DNA of 64,000 nt, taken from NCBI GenBank assembly GCA_001443005.1, contig LEKQ01000008.1, forward strand, positions 1 to 64,000, written 5' to 3'. Origin of the DNA: a bacterium GBS-1. GTDB taxonomy: Bacteria > Synergistota > GBS-1. Position numbers and translations under genes: made by a program. The notes under the pieces are model-generated. The model was not told the origin of the DNA and made no database searches. It saw nothing but the letters and a program-made list of their open reading frames with translations. Shown one piece after another: positions 55,414-63,427 of this stretch (positions are counted from its first letter, which is position 1; each line of letters starts with the position of its first letter).

Positions 55414-56505
55414 CTAAATCAACTTCTTTAAGTCCTCAAACTCAAGCTTAAGCTTCCTTATATCCTTAAAGGAGCTAACCTTAACTCTAATCTCAGGGTT
55501 TTCCTGAAGAATTTTAACATCCCTGTCCATCTCTACCTTCTCAAGAGGAATCATCCTTAACCCTATCGTCGATGTCCACCTGAATATGGCTTCTATAACC
55601 CTATCTAAAACGTCGCTGGATACTATCGCACCAAGTTTGTAGGCTGGTCTCCCCTTCTTCATGTAAATTGGCGTAAAGTAAACATCAACGGCACCGCTTT
55701 CCATCACCTTCTCCAGTGCAAGAGCCATCTCTTCACCGGTCATGTCATCCACGTTAGCGAATATCTCAAACCACTCTCTCTTGGGCTTCACCCCCTCTCC
55801 AATTATTGCCCTCAAGATGTTCGGGATAGGAAGGTCCTTGCTTCCAGAAGCATAACCTACGCTCCTTATCTCCATATAGGGCATCGCGGTAAACCCTTTA
55901 GCCACCGCTGCAGCTACTCCGATACCCGTAGGCGTGATAAGCTCCTCCTCCAAATCTATGGTACCAATGGGTATCCTATTTAACCTCGCTATCTCCAGAA
56001 CCGCAGGAGCTGGAACAGGGATAACCCCATGCATAGACCTCGTGAAGCCTCTCCCGTCGAAGAGGGGCGAAAAGTATATCTCATCTGGCCTCAGATAATC
56101 TAAGCACAGAGAAAAGGAAACTATGTCAACTATGGAATCGTCAGCACCTATCTCATGAAATTCCACATTCTCAAGATCAACCCCATGGACCTTAGCCTCA
56201 GCCTGGGCTATCCTTTCAAAAATCCTCATCGACAGATCCTTAACTCCGTTACTTAAGCCACTCGACATTATAAGATCCTTTATATCTTTGAAAGATCTAT
56301 GATGGTGATGACCCTTTCCCTCCTTAACTATGAACCTCTTAGACCTTATACCGTTCACGTACTTCTCCTTAAGGTCAAGCTCAACATCAAGGCCAAGCTT
56401 TTTCACATTCGAGACTATATAATCGAAGTCAACGCCAGCATCTATAAGAGATGCAACGAGCATGTCACCAGCTATCCCAGATTTAGCATCAAAATATATT
56501 ATCAC
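55414..56505 (-). CDS. larC: Nickel-pincer cofactor biosynthesis protein LarC
   Basis: A 363-residue LarC, which inserts nickel into the pyridinium bisthiocarboxylate nucleotide to complete the nickel-pincer cofactor of lactate racemase-like enzymes, using CTP. It begins YFDAKSGIAGDMLVASLIDAG, has a His-rich metal-binding stretch GKGHHHHRSF (about residues 79-87), VEFHEIGADDSIVDIV and ANVDDMTGEEMALALE. One continuous gene, unlike the split larC of Lactiplantibacillus. Slightly shorter than the usual 390-420. It is 16 bases after larB. Confidence 0.93.
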   Translation of the reverse strand: MIIYFDAKSGIAGDMLVASLIDAGVDFDYIVSNVKKLGLDVELDLKEKYVNGIRSKRFIVKEGKGHHHHRSFKDIKDLIMSSGLSNGVKDLSMRIFERIAQAEAKVHGVDLENVEFHEIGADDSIVDIVSFSLCLDYLRPDEIYFSPLFDGRGFTRSMHGVIPVPAPAVLEIARLNRIPIGTIDLEEELITPTGIGVAAAVAKGFTAMPYMEIRSVGYASGSKDLPIPNILRAIIGEGVKPKREWFEIFANVDDMTGEEMALALEKVMESGAVDVYFTPIYMKKGRPAYKLGAIVSSDVLDRVIEAIFRWTSTIGLRMIPLEKVEMDRDVKILQENPEIRVKVSSFKDIRKLKLEFEDLKKLI

Positions 56506-56521
56506 CTTTTAACCTCACCCC

Positions 56522-57283
56522 TTAAAGGTTTCCGTTTACTAGGGAGTTAATCATGTGAGCGAAAACAGCGGCACCAAAACCGTTATCTATGTTGACCACG
56601 GCGACCCCGCTAGAACAGGAATTAAGCATGGTCAATAAAGCTGATACGCCCTTAAAATTAGCCCCATATCCCACAGAGGTAGGAACGGCTATAACCGGCT
56701 TAGATACCAACCCAGCGACCACCGAAGGTAGGGCTCCTTCCATACCCGCCACGGCAACTATAACGTTGGCAGATTGAATCTCATCTAGGTAGTGAAAGAG
56801 CCTGTGAATCCCGGCAACTCCAACGTCGTATATCCTCTTAACGTTATTACCCAATATCTCTAAAACGACGGCTGCCTCCTCAGCAACCCTAAAATCGGCA
56901 GTGCCAGCGGAAATCACCGCAACGTAACCCCTCTCGTTTTTTCTAAGCTCCCTCCTCTTCAGACAAAGGACCTGAGCCTCCTCATAATATACTAAATCCT
57001 CACCGAACTTCTCTTTAAGATACTCATAGAGATCCCTACTTGCCTTCGTCCCAATTATGTTGATCCCATCCATCCCAAGCATGCGCTCAAATATCCCCAA
57101 AACCTGCTCCTTGGTCTTTCCCTCACAAAACACCACCTCAGACATTCCTCGACGCAGCCTCCTATGATGATCTATCTTAGCGAAATCTATATCCTCAAAG
57201 GGCAACTTACTTAAAATCCTTAAAGCCTCATCTACGGATAGCCTATTGCTTTTAACATCCTCCAGGATTCTTCTAACGTCCAC
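56522..57283 (-). CDS. larB: Nickel-pincer cofactor biosynthesis protein LarB
   Basis: A 253-residue LarB: N-terminal helical part, then an AIR-carboxylase-like domain (GTADFRVAEEAAVVLEILG, GMEGALPSVVAGLVSKPVIAVPTSVGYG). It carboxylates and hydrolyses nicotinic acid adenine dinucleotide to the biscarboxylic precursor of the cofactor. GTG start immediately after an in-frame stop. Followed by larC; larE, the sulfur donor, is not in the window. Confidence 0.93.
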   Translation of the reverse strand: MDVRRILEDVKSNRLSVDEALRILSKLPFEDIDFAKIDHHRRLRRGMSEVVFCEGKTKEQVLGIFERMLGMDGINIIGTKASRDLYEYLKEKFGEDLVYYEEAQVLCLKRRELRKNERGYVAVISAGTADFRVAEEAAVVLEILGNNVKRIYDVGVAGIHRLFHYLDEIQSANVIVAVAGMEGALPSVVAGLVSKPVIAVPTSVGYGANFKGVSALLTMLNSCSSGVAVVNIDNGFGAAVFAHMINSLVNGNL

Positions 57284-57372
57284 CTAGTCTCAGCACTCCT
57301 TTCCACAGGTCTATAAATATATCAGCAGCCGTAAAGCGATTAACTGGGTGCAAGAATAAATCAATCACAGCC

Positions 57373-57972
57373 CTAACGACGGCGCAAGCTCATGGTAGCG
57401 TAAGCTACCTCTGCTACTCGCAACCCAAGCCTTTTCGCTCGCTCTATGGCAAAATCATCTTTGTCTGACGGCACTTGAGCGCATGAACCATGATGCCCAG
57501 CATCAGCATCCCTATAACCATCACCAACTATTATCATCCCCTGAATTATCATCATATCAAATAAAGCCTTAATGGTGGTCTCCTGCCCACCAAACCGAGC
57601 CGCACCAACCGTTAAAGCCCCTCCAACAACGTTAAACAAAGCCTTCTCCCTCCGAAGAATTCTTGTCCTATCCCAAAAGGCCTTAAGCTGGGCTGAAACC
57701 GTACCAAAATAAACCGGGCTACCCAACAAGATCCCATCTGCCCTCCTTAGGATATCGAAGGCTTCCCCCAAAGCATTACCTTTAGAACATCTTCCCTCGC
57801 ATGGGTTACTACAAACCACACAGAAGGGATTCTCCTGACCTGAAAGAGCATCAACCGCATGTATAAGAACGGTTTCAGCACCAAGGCTTTTAGCGGCTTC
57901 AAGAGCAAGATTTAGAAGAAAGGCCGTATTCCCATCCTTTCTTGGGCTTCCATTAACACCAACCACAAGCAT
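57373..57972 (-). CDS. NADPH-dependent FMN reductase / flavodoxin-like protein
   Basis: A protein of about 199 residues starting LVVGVNGSPRKDGNTAFLL, the phosphate-binding loop of iron-sulfur-flavin or FMN reductases, with LLGSPVYFGTVSAQLKAFWDR and a Cys group CVVCSNPCEGRCSKG (about 52-66) that resembles the cysteine cluster of iron-sulfur flavoproteins. It could supply electrons by flavin. The ATG at 57972 follows GGGGTGATC and is preferred over a start 18 bases upstream. It precedes larB, with an 89-base gap that holds only a short open frame. Confidence 0.82.
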   Translation of the reverse strand: MLVVGVNGSPRKDGNTAFLLNLALEAAKSLGAETVLIHAVDALSGQENPFCVVCSNPCEGRCSKGNALGEAFDILRRADGILLGSPVYFGTVSAQLKAFWDRTRILRREKALFNVVGGALTVGAARFGGQETTIKALFDMMIIQGMIIVGDGYRDADAGHHGSCAQVPSDKDDFAIERAKRLGLRVAEVAYATMSLRRR

Positions 57973-58002
57973 CCCGAGATCACCCCTCATATAGATATAG
58001 CA

Positions 58003-58046
58003 TATAAAATTATGGGAGGAAAGCTACAAAACCTTCCTCCCATAAT
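58003..58046 (-). terminator. Terminator of the hydratase-aldolase-benE operon
   Basis: Perfect 13-bp arms ATTATGGGAGGAA and TTCCTCCCATAAT (58034-58046 and 58009-58021) around a 12-base loop, followed by TTTATATG on the minus strand. It separates the operon from the reductase-larB-larC group. Confidence 0.75.
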
Positions 58047-58050
58047 ATAA

Positions 58051-59328
58051 CTACCTGTTCTGATTCTTAAAGTCCTGAGGCTCAAGTATCATAGAAGCTA
58101 AAACGCCCCCTACAAGCGACCAAAAAGGCGCGCTGATCTTGAATATAACTATACCAGACATAGCGATCAATAAAGCGAAGAAGGCTCCATATCTGAACCT
58201 CTTAGCTGAAAATGCCCTCTCAAACGCATTTAAAAGAACTCCTATCATAGACAAACCAGCAAGCAGACTCACCAGCTCCCCAGGAAGAGCCCTGACGAAG
58301 GGAACCACCAAGCTTGCAAAGAGTCCAAAGGAACCGAATAGAACGCCATTAACTACTGTGGCAGCATATCGCCCCGATTTATCTGGGCCAGCTGCATCGG
58401 AGCTACATATAGCCGTCATAGGACCAGCTATATTAGCGCTATGCCCCCCAAATAAAGAAGTAATCATACCACCTATGCCACTTATGACGGTCATAGCATT
58501 TATAGGAGCCCTATAACCCTCGGCTGTTAAGACACCATAAGCTTGTGCGTTCTCAGCGCCTATTACAAGGATAGCCAGGGGAATAGCTATAGCGAAAAGC
58601 GCTCCCGTGGAGAAAGAGGGAGCAAATATTTTAGGACTAACCCAGCCTACGTGAGTCCCAGCCAGCTTAACCCCACCAGTCAAAAAAGCTACTGCGATAC
58701 CAACGATCAAAGCCCATAGCACAGGAGATATCCTCTTACTAAACCTATAGCCTCCAAAGTAGGCTACCAAAACAGCAAAACCTATCAAAGGTGCCTTTTG
58801 AGTCGATGTAATTATACCTAAGCCAAATCGAAGCATAGCACCAGCTATCATAGCCATAACGATCGGAAGGGGTATCCATCGCATAGCCTTACCTATCAAG
58901 CCCGAGACCCCAAGGAAAAGTACTATCACTCCAGCGATGAAATAGGCTCCAACCACCTGATCGAAGGGAAAAAGGGGAAGAGCCGTAGCGAGCATCACCG
59001 CTCCAGGTATAGACCAAGCTCCATTTATCGGCATCTTATAATACAAAGCCAAGATGATACTTATTAGACCACCGAAGAAGTAAACTGAAAATAACCATGA
59101 AATAGTCTGAATATCGGTAAGTTTTCCATTTTGGGCAGCGTTCATTATTATAAGTGCTGGTCCGGTGCATCCGAAAATAGCAGCTACAACACCAGCTGTT
59201 ATAGTATTAGCGTTCAGCTTGCTTCTAAGCTCCCTTAAACTTTCAGCGAAGCCAGGACCCTTCTCCCAAATGGTAAAATTACCCTTAGAAGGAGCTCCTA
59301 CACCTACATCTGATTTGATCCCCGACAT
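58051..59328 (-). CDS. BenE-family (benzoate/H+ symporter) transporter
   Basis: A 425-residue integral membrane protein with about 11-12 helices. The family marks are GCTGPALIIMNAAQ, PIVMAMIAGAMLRFGLG and the conserved GGHSANIAGPMTAICS region. BenE carriers import benzoate-type acids by proton symport; the substrate here is not fixed and may be the acid used by the upstream genes. An open frame runs to 59442, but the ATG at 59328 follows GGGGGTGAAAAAG and is the likely start; a GC-rich hairpin lies before it. Confidence 0.85.
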   Translation of the reverse strand: MSGIKSDVGVGAPSKGNFTIWEKGPGFAESLRELRSKLNANTITAGVVAAIFGCTGPALIIMNAAQNGKLTDIQTISWLFSVYFFGGLISIILALYYKMPINGAWSIPGAVMLATALPLFPFDQVVGAYFIAGVIVLFLGVSGLIGKAMRWIPLPIVMAMIAGAMLRFGLGIITSTQKAPLIGFAVLVAYFGGYRFSKRISPVLWALIVGIAVAFLTGGVKLAGTHVGWVSPKIFAPSFSTGALFAIAIPLAILVIGAENAQAYGVLTAEGYRAPINAMTVISGIGGMITSLFGGHSANIAGPMTAICSSDAAGPDKSGRYAATVVNGVLFGSFGLFASLVVPFVRALPGELVSLLAGLSMIGVLLNAFERAFSAKRFRYGAFFALLIAMSGIVIFKISAPFWSLVGGVLASMILEPQDFKNQNR

Positions 59329-59360
59329 CTTTTTCACCCCCGCACTTTTTAAGGTAAACG

Positions 59361-59385
59361 CCCCCCGAGCTCGCCCCTCGGGGGG
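59361..59385 (-). other. GC-rich hairpin between the LarA-like gene and benE
   Basis: Perfect 9-bp arms CCCCCCGAG and CTCGGGGGG with a 7-base loop, not followed by a T-run. It may stabilise or trim the upstream mRNA, or pause transcription. Confidence 0.6.
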
Positions 59386-59404
59386 TATAATGCTTAATGT
59401 GTTA

Positions 59405-60871
59405 CTATCCTCTAACAGCGTATTTCTTACGAACATCCTCACCTATCCTTAGATCCACTCCCCTTTGCCTTAACCACTTAGGCAAAAGCTCATTTTCAAC
59501 CCTCTCGTTAACTTCAGGAGCCTTCTTCAAGAGATACTCTGCCAAAGGCTCGCTGACGTTTATCCCACCGATGGCCCCATCGAATATTAACACCTTTCTC
59601 GTGCCAGTGACCTTATAAGCGAACTCCATTGCTGTCTCGAGGTCATCCGCTATTAAGGCATGCTTCATATAGTTTAAGTTCTGAGGATCGCGATTAAAGA
59701 GATCGGCTTGCTCTCTACCAACAACTATCGTAGGAATATGCTCACTAAAGAAAACGCTCGGATAGCCTACCCAAGCGTAATTATGAACACACATCTTTAT
59801 CGCTGGATTAACTGGAGGTATGTCGCTTAGAAGTGGCTTTCCTTTCTTACCGTAAAACGCCTCCGTATACCATGTATAGCTGGGCAAGGGAACATCATCA
59901 AGATCGTAAAGGTCAGTGTTAGCTCCTGCGAAATTGGCGTATATCACACCACCAGCAAAAACATAAACTACAGGGCATGGGAAATCTAAGGCTACTATGC
60001 ACTCATCTATGGACCCTAAAAGGGTCATCATCTTACCGTAATAACGACACCCAATGAACGTTATGCGATCGTTCAGGGAATAAAGGTCATTATCAGCATC
60101 CACACCAATAATTCCGTTAGGTGCAACCGTTAAGAAACAAGCAAAGGCAAACTTTTTCTGAACGAAAGGAGAATCAAAAATAGCTCTTGCCACAAAGTTA
60201 GCCGCTCTCGGTCCCATGTTCTGGTGATAGGTAGATCTCGTCTCGATACGAGCATAGGACATACCAAAGGGTTTAACCGCTCGGTCAACCTGCCTGTGGA
60301 AGTGAACTTCACGCACGTCAGAGTTATGAGCGTGAACTATCCAATCCGCATCATAAGCTTTCTTTATCCCATAGAGTGTACCTATCTCCGTCTCAATCGG
60401 TATACCTTCGTCAATAGGGGCTATGCCTACGGCCTTACCATTAAAGTGCTTATCTAAACCGTAGCGCTTAATATATTCCTCAGTCTCTCTAAACCTTAAC
60501 CCAACACCAGCCCTCAGTCTTATATCTTTGCATCCGGTTCTCGCCTGAATTACATCCCTTAGTGTCTTAAGCATCTCAGCGTAAGGTTCACCCCCCAAGA
60601 GGGTAAAACCGTGATGAGATGCCAGGATATTAACCGAATGCTCAGGCTTTATCATGCTCATATCAACGTTCTTAAGCGCCTCCTCTGTAGCTTTACGAAT
60701 GGTTTCGATTCCTCTATCACTGGGATAGATGACATCAGGCATATCGGGGAATAGCTCCTTTATTAGCACAGAGGTCATGCCTGGAAGCTCACAAACCCTT
60801 TTCTTGACTAAGGATGGGTCAATACCGTATTGAGATTTACGCGGGGGTATGGGCGGTATAGGGGCACGCAT
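59405..60871 (-). CDS. Divergent LarA-like (nickel-pincer) protein
   Basis: A 488-residue soluble protein that I could not place by eye in a well-known close family. The order of motifs follows lactate racemase (LarA): RLRAGVGLRFRETEEYIKRYGL, GTLYGIKKAYDADWIVHAHNSD, then His190, Lys200 and His216. Their spacing (10 and 16) equals that of LarA His174, Lys184 (which holds the cofactor) and His200 (nickel ligand). The LarA position His108 seems to be Arg126 here, so the chemistry may differ. The cofactor genes larB-larC lie 2 kb downstream and the ribosome-binding site is a near-perfect GGAGGTGA. LarA-type racemases or epimerases act on 2-hydroxy acids. Inference, moderate confidence. Confidence 0.55.
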   Translation of the reverse strand: MRAPIPPIPPRKSQYGIDPSLVKKRVCELPGMTSVLIKELFPDMPDVIYPSDRGIETIRKATEEALKNVDMSMIKPEHSVNILASHHGFTLLGGEPYAEMLKTLRDVIQARTGCKDIRLRAGVGLRFRETEEYIKRYGLDKHFNGKAVGIAPIDEGIPIETEIGTLYGIKKAYDADWIVHAHNSDVREVHFHRQVDRAVKPFGMSYARIETRSTYHQNMGPRAANFVARAIFDSPFVQKKFAFACFLTVAPNGIIGVDADNDLYSLNDRITFIGCRYYGKMMTLLGSIDECIVALDFPCPVVYVFAGGVIYANFAGANTDLYDLDDVPLPSYTWYTEAFYGKKGKPLLSDIPPVNPAIKMCVHNYAWVGYPSVFFSEHIPTIVVGREQADLFNRDPQNLNYMKHALIADDLETAMEFAYKVTGTRKVLIFDGAIGGINVSEPLAEYLLKKAPEVNERVENELLPKWLRQRGVDLRIGEDVRKKYAVRG

Positions 60872-60878
60872 AACAAAA

Positions 60879-61493
60879 TCACCTCCTTCCCTGCAAAGGT
60901 GCCTCTTTAACCCTATTTAACAGCTTCTCATCCTCATCAAAGTAGAAACCCCTTGAGGAGTGTTTCCTCCTAACCCCCTCAGGGATCTCCCAAACGGTAA
61001 CGGTTCTACCATACCATTGCCACCCTCCCTTTGGAGGAACAGACTTAATGTCAGCAGCCTCAAGAAGCCTCAGTATAGGTTGAATGCACTCCACCTTACA
61101 TCCGGTCCTCGCACCCGTCATGAAAGAAACATCTTCTGGAGACTTAGCTCCCATAAGTATCGCAGCGGCTATCTCTTCAGCCCTTGTCCCAGTGCAAAAA
61201 CAGATCACCTGCTCAGGATTAAGCTTAGCCTTGCCACAGAGCTCGATCACCTTACCGTAATCAACAGAATCAACATCCACTCCAACTAAAATGGGCTCCT
61301 TACGCTTTTCCATCCTTATCGCATAAACTGGGCATCTCTGTTCACAAGCTGCACAGCCTCTGCACCTTTCAGTGTCAACCTGAGACTTACCATCCACAAC
61401 CTTAATAGCTAAAACAGGGCAAACCCTCTCACAAGTCTTACAACCTATGCACTTCTCCAGATCCACAACCGCTACCAGATTAACCAGCTTCAC
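60879..61493 (-). CDS. Ferredoxin fused to a BFD-like [2Fe-2S] domain
   Basis: A 204-residue protein. Residues 10-60 hold two [4Fe-4S] motifs, Cys15-18-21-25 and Cys44-47-50-54. Residues about 70-150 resemble bacterioferritin-associated ferredoxin: Cys98-x-Cys100 and Cys132-x3-Cys136 (VICFC, TGCKVEC-like). The C-terminal 50 residues are unassigned. It should transfer electrons, possibly to the LarA-like protein or its cofactor, which lies immediately downstream, with the stop inside the next ribosome-binding site. I do not know a characterised homologue. Confidence 0.78.
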   Translation of the reverse strand: MKLVNLVAVVDLEKCIGCKTCERVCPVLAIKVVDGKSQVDTERCRGCAACEQRCPVYAIRMEKRKEPILVGVDVDSVDYGKVIELCGKAKLNPEQVICFCTGTRAEEIAAAILMGAKSPEDVSFMTGARTGCKVECIQPILRLLEAADIKSVPPKGGWQWYGRTVTVWEIPEGVRRKHSSRGFYFDEDEKLLNRVKEAPLQGRR

Positions 61494-62535
61494 CTAAACT
61501 CACCCCCTCCTTAAGAGCTTTCCTCTGAGAAAGCTGATAGGCCACATCGATTATCATATCCTCTTGTCCTCCTACCATCTTTCTCCTTCCAAGCTCGACT
61601 AAGATATCTCGTGGGTCCAAGCCAAACTTCTCGGCTGCCCTATAGGTATGAAGAAGGAAGCTCGAATACACACCTGCATAGCCAAGCATGAGGGAAGCGT
61701 TTCTTATGACTTGAGGCCTTTGCATTATCGGCTCAACCAGCTCCTCCGCTACGTCCATTATCTTGTAAAAGTTTATTCCAGTTTCATACCCTGCCTTATC
61801 CAAAACACCAACTAAGACTTCCGTCTGAGCGTTCCCAGCGCCTGCTCCCAAACCCCTACATGTAGCGTCCAAAAAGGTGGCACCTGCCTCTAAAGCAGCT
61901 AAGCTATTGGCGATGGCTAAACCCAAGTTGTTGTGCGCATGAAAACCAACGGGAAGTTTAACCCTTTTAACAACCGCTTCAATGCAAGCTTTAACATCAC
62001 TAGGAAGCATAGCGCCAGCTGAATCGGCCACGTAAACGCAATCAGCCCCATAAGATTCAAACAGTAGAGCCTGCTCCGCAACCTTTTCGGGTGGAACCAT
62101 GTGGACCATCATCAAGAAGCCAAAGGCTTCCATACCCATCTCCTTAGCCATGCGTATATGCTGCTCACCGATATCCGCTTCCGTAACGTGAGTGGCAACT
62201 CTCACAGCCTTAGCCCCACAATCCGCTGCAAGTTCAAGCTCTCTGTGAGTCCCAATACCGGGCAGAAGTAAAACCGTTAGCTTCCCCCTCTTTATAACCT
62301 CACCAGCCGCTTTTAGCATCTCCTCATCGGTAAGGGCAGAAAAACCGTAATTGTAAGATGATCCACCTAAGCCATCACCGTGAGAAACCTCAATATATTC
62401 AACGCCTGCATCGTCCAAACCCTTAGCTATCGTTTTAATATGCTCCTCTGTAAACTGGTGAGCCACAGCATGGCTTCCATCACGCAATGTGGTGTCTACT
62501 ATATGAATGAACTTTTTCTCCCTCACGCTCAACAC
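61480..62535 (-). CDS. dmpG: 4-hydroxy-2-oxovalerate aldolase
   Basis: A 351-residue aldolase of the DmpG/BphI type, cleaving 4-hydroxy-2-oxopentanoate to pyruvate and acetaldehyde. Catalytic Arg18, Asp19 and His22 appear in [15 protein letters not shown], the metal-binding HAHNNLG is in the middle, and the length is normal. In the known enzymes acetaldehyde is channelled to the dehydrogenase; that gene overlaps this one by 56 bases, which fits a complex. A deduced dmp/mhp lower pathway, here without an aromatic upper pathway in view. Confidence 0.93.
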   Translation of the reverse strand: MLSVREKKFIHIVDTTLRDGSHAVAHQFTEEHIKTIAKGLDDAGVEYIEVSHGDGLGGSSYNYGFSALTDEEMLKAAGEVIKRGKLTVLLLPGIGTHRELELAADCGAKAVRVATHVTEADIGEQHIRMAKEMGMEAFGFLMMVHMVPPEKVAEQALLFESYGADCVYVADSAGAMLPSDVKACIEAVVKRVKLPVGFHAHNNLGLAIANSLAALEAGATFLDATCRGLGAGAGNAQTEVLVGVLDKAGYETGINFYKIMDVAEELVEPIMQRPQVIRNASLMLGYAGVYSSFLLHTYRAAEKFGLDPRDILVELGRRKMVGGQEDMIIDVAYQLSQRKALKEGVSLGEAG

Positions 62536-63400
62536 CCCCCTTCAACATCCTCGCCGCTATCCTCTCAGCCACAGCAACTGCAGCCGCAGTTATAATATCG
62601 AAATTACCAGCATACTTGGGAAGGAAGTCCCCAGCACCCTCGACCTCAATTATCGTCGTCACCTTATTGCCATCCAGTATAGGAGGAACCCTAAGACGAT
62701 ATCCCGGAACATACTCTTGAACCCTCCTAATCATATCAAACACAGCCCCTTTTATCTTTTCCTCGTCTGGCTCATCAACCTCCACGTATATGGTATTCGT
62801 CATTATCAAAGGTGGCTCTGCAGGATTAAGGATTATTATCGCCTTACCCCTCTTAGCTCCCCCAAGCTCACAGAGGGCTTGCGCAGTGGTTATTGTGAAT
62901 TCATCTATATTTTGGCGTGTTCCCGGACCGGCACTCTTACTTGATATGGCCGAAACGATCTCAGCATACTTAGCGCCCGCAACTTGAGCTATAGCGTAAA
63001 CTATCGGAACGGTAGCCTGCCCACCGCAGGTAACCATGTTCAGGTTGGGTTCATCATAAAGCTTTTCCAGATTAACGACAGGTATTACATAGGGACCAAC
63101 CGCCGCAGGAGTTAGGTCTATGGCAATCTTACCAGCCTCTTTAAGAAGAGGAGCGTGTTTAATGTGAGCCTTAGCCGTCGTGGCATCGAAGACTATCTTT
63201 ATATCATCATCCTCCAAAACCGCATCTATACCCCTTGTACTCGTCTTTATTCCCATAGACTGAGCTCTCTTTAACCCTTCAGATTCTACTATACCAACCA
63301 TCATTCCCATTTCAAGGTAAGGACTCCTAAGAATCTTAAACATAAGGTCTGTCCCAATGTTTCCAGGACCTATCACAGCCACTTTCACCCTTTCCTCCAA
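62480..63400 (-). CDS. dmpF: Acetaldehyde dehydrogenase (acylating)
   Basis: A 306-residue DmpF/BphJ/MhpF enzyme turning acetaldehyde, CoA and NAD+ into acetyl-CoA. It has the Rossmann motif [14 protein letters not shown] and the catalytic Cys125 in [12 protein letters not shown]. Length is normal. It overlaps dmpG, its usual partner in a substrate-channelling complex. The start follows the hydratase gene after 27 bases. Confidence 0.94.
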   Translation of the reverse strand: MEERVKVAVIGPGNIGTDLMFKILRSPYLEMGMMVGIVESEGLKRAQSMGIKTSTRGIDAVLEDDDIKIVFDATTAKAHIKHAPLLKEAGKIAIDLTPAAVGPYVIPVVNLEKLYDEPNLNMVTCGGQATVPIVYAIAQVAGAKYAEIVSAISSKSAGPGTRQNIDEFTITTAQALCELGGAKRGKAIIILNPAEPPLIMTNTIYVEVDEPDEEKIKGAVFDMIRRVQEYVPGYRLRVPPILDGNKVTTIIEVEGAGDFLPKYAGNFDIITAAAVAVAERIAARMLKGGVEREGEKVHSYSRHHIA

Positions 63401-63427
63401 TCCATTCGCCCCCTTTCTAACTGAAGA

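Noticed and set aside
60130-60312. 60-codon minus-strand frame inside the LarA-like gene
   Set aside because: Out of frame with the 488-residue protein, no ribosome-binding site, no recognisable motif.
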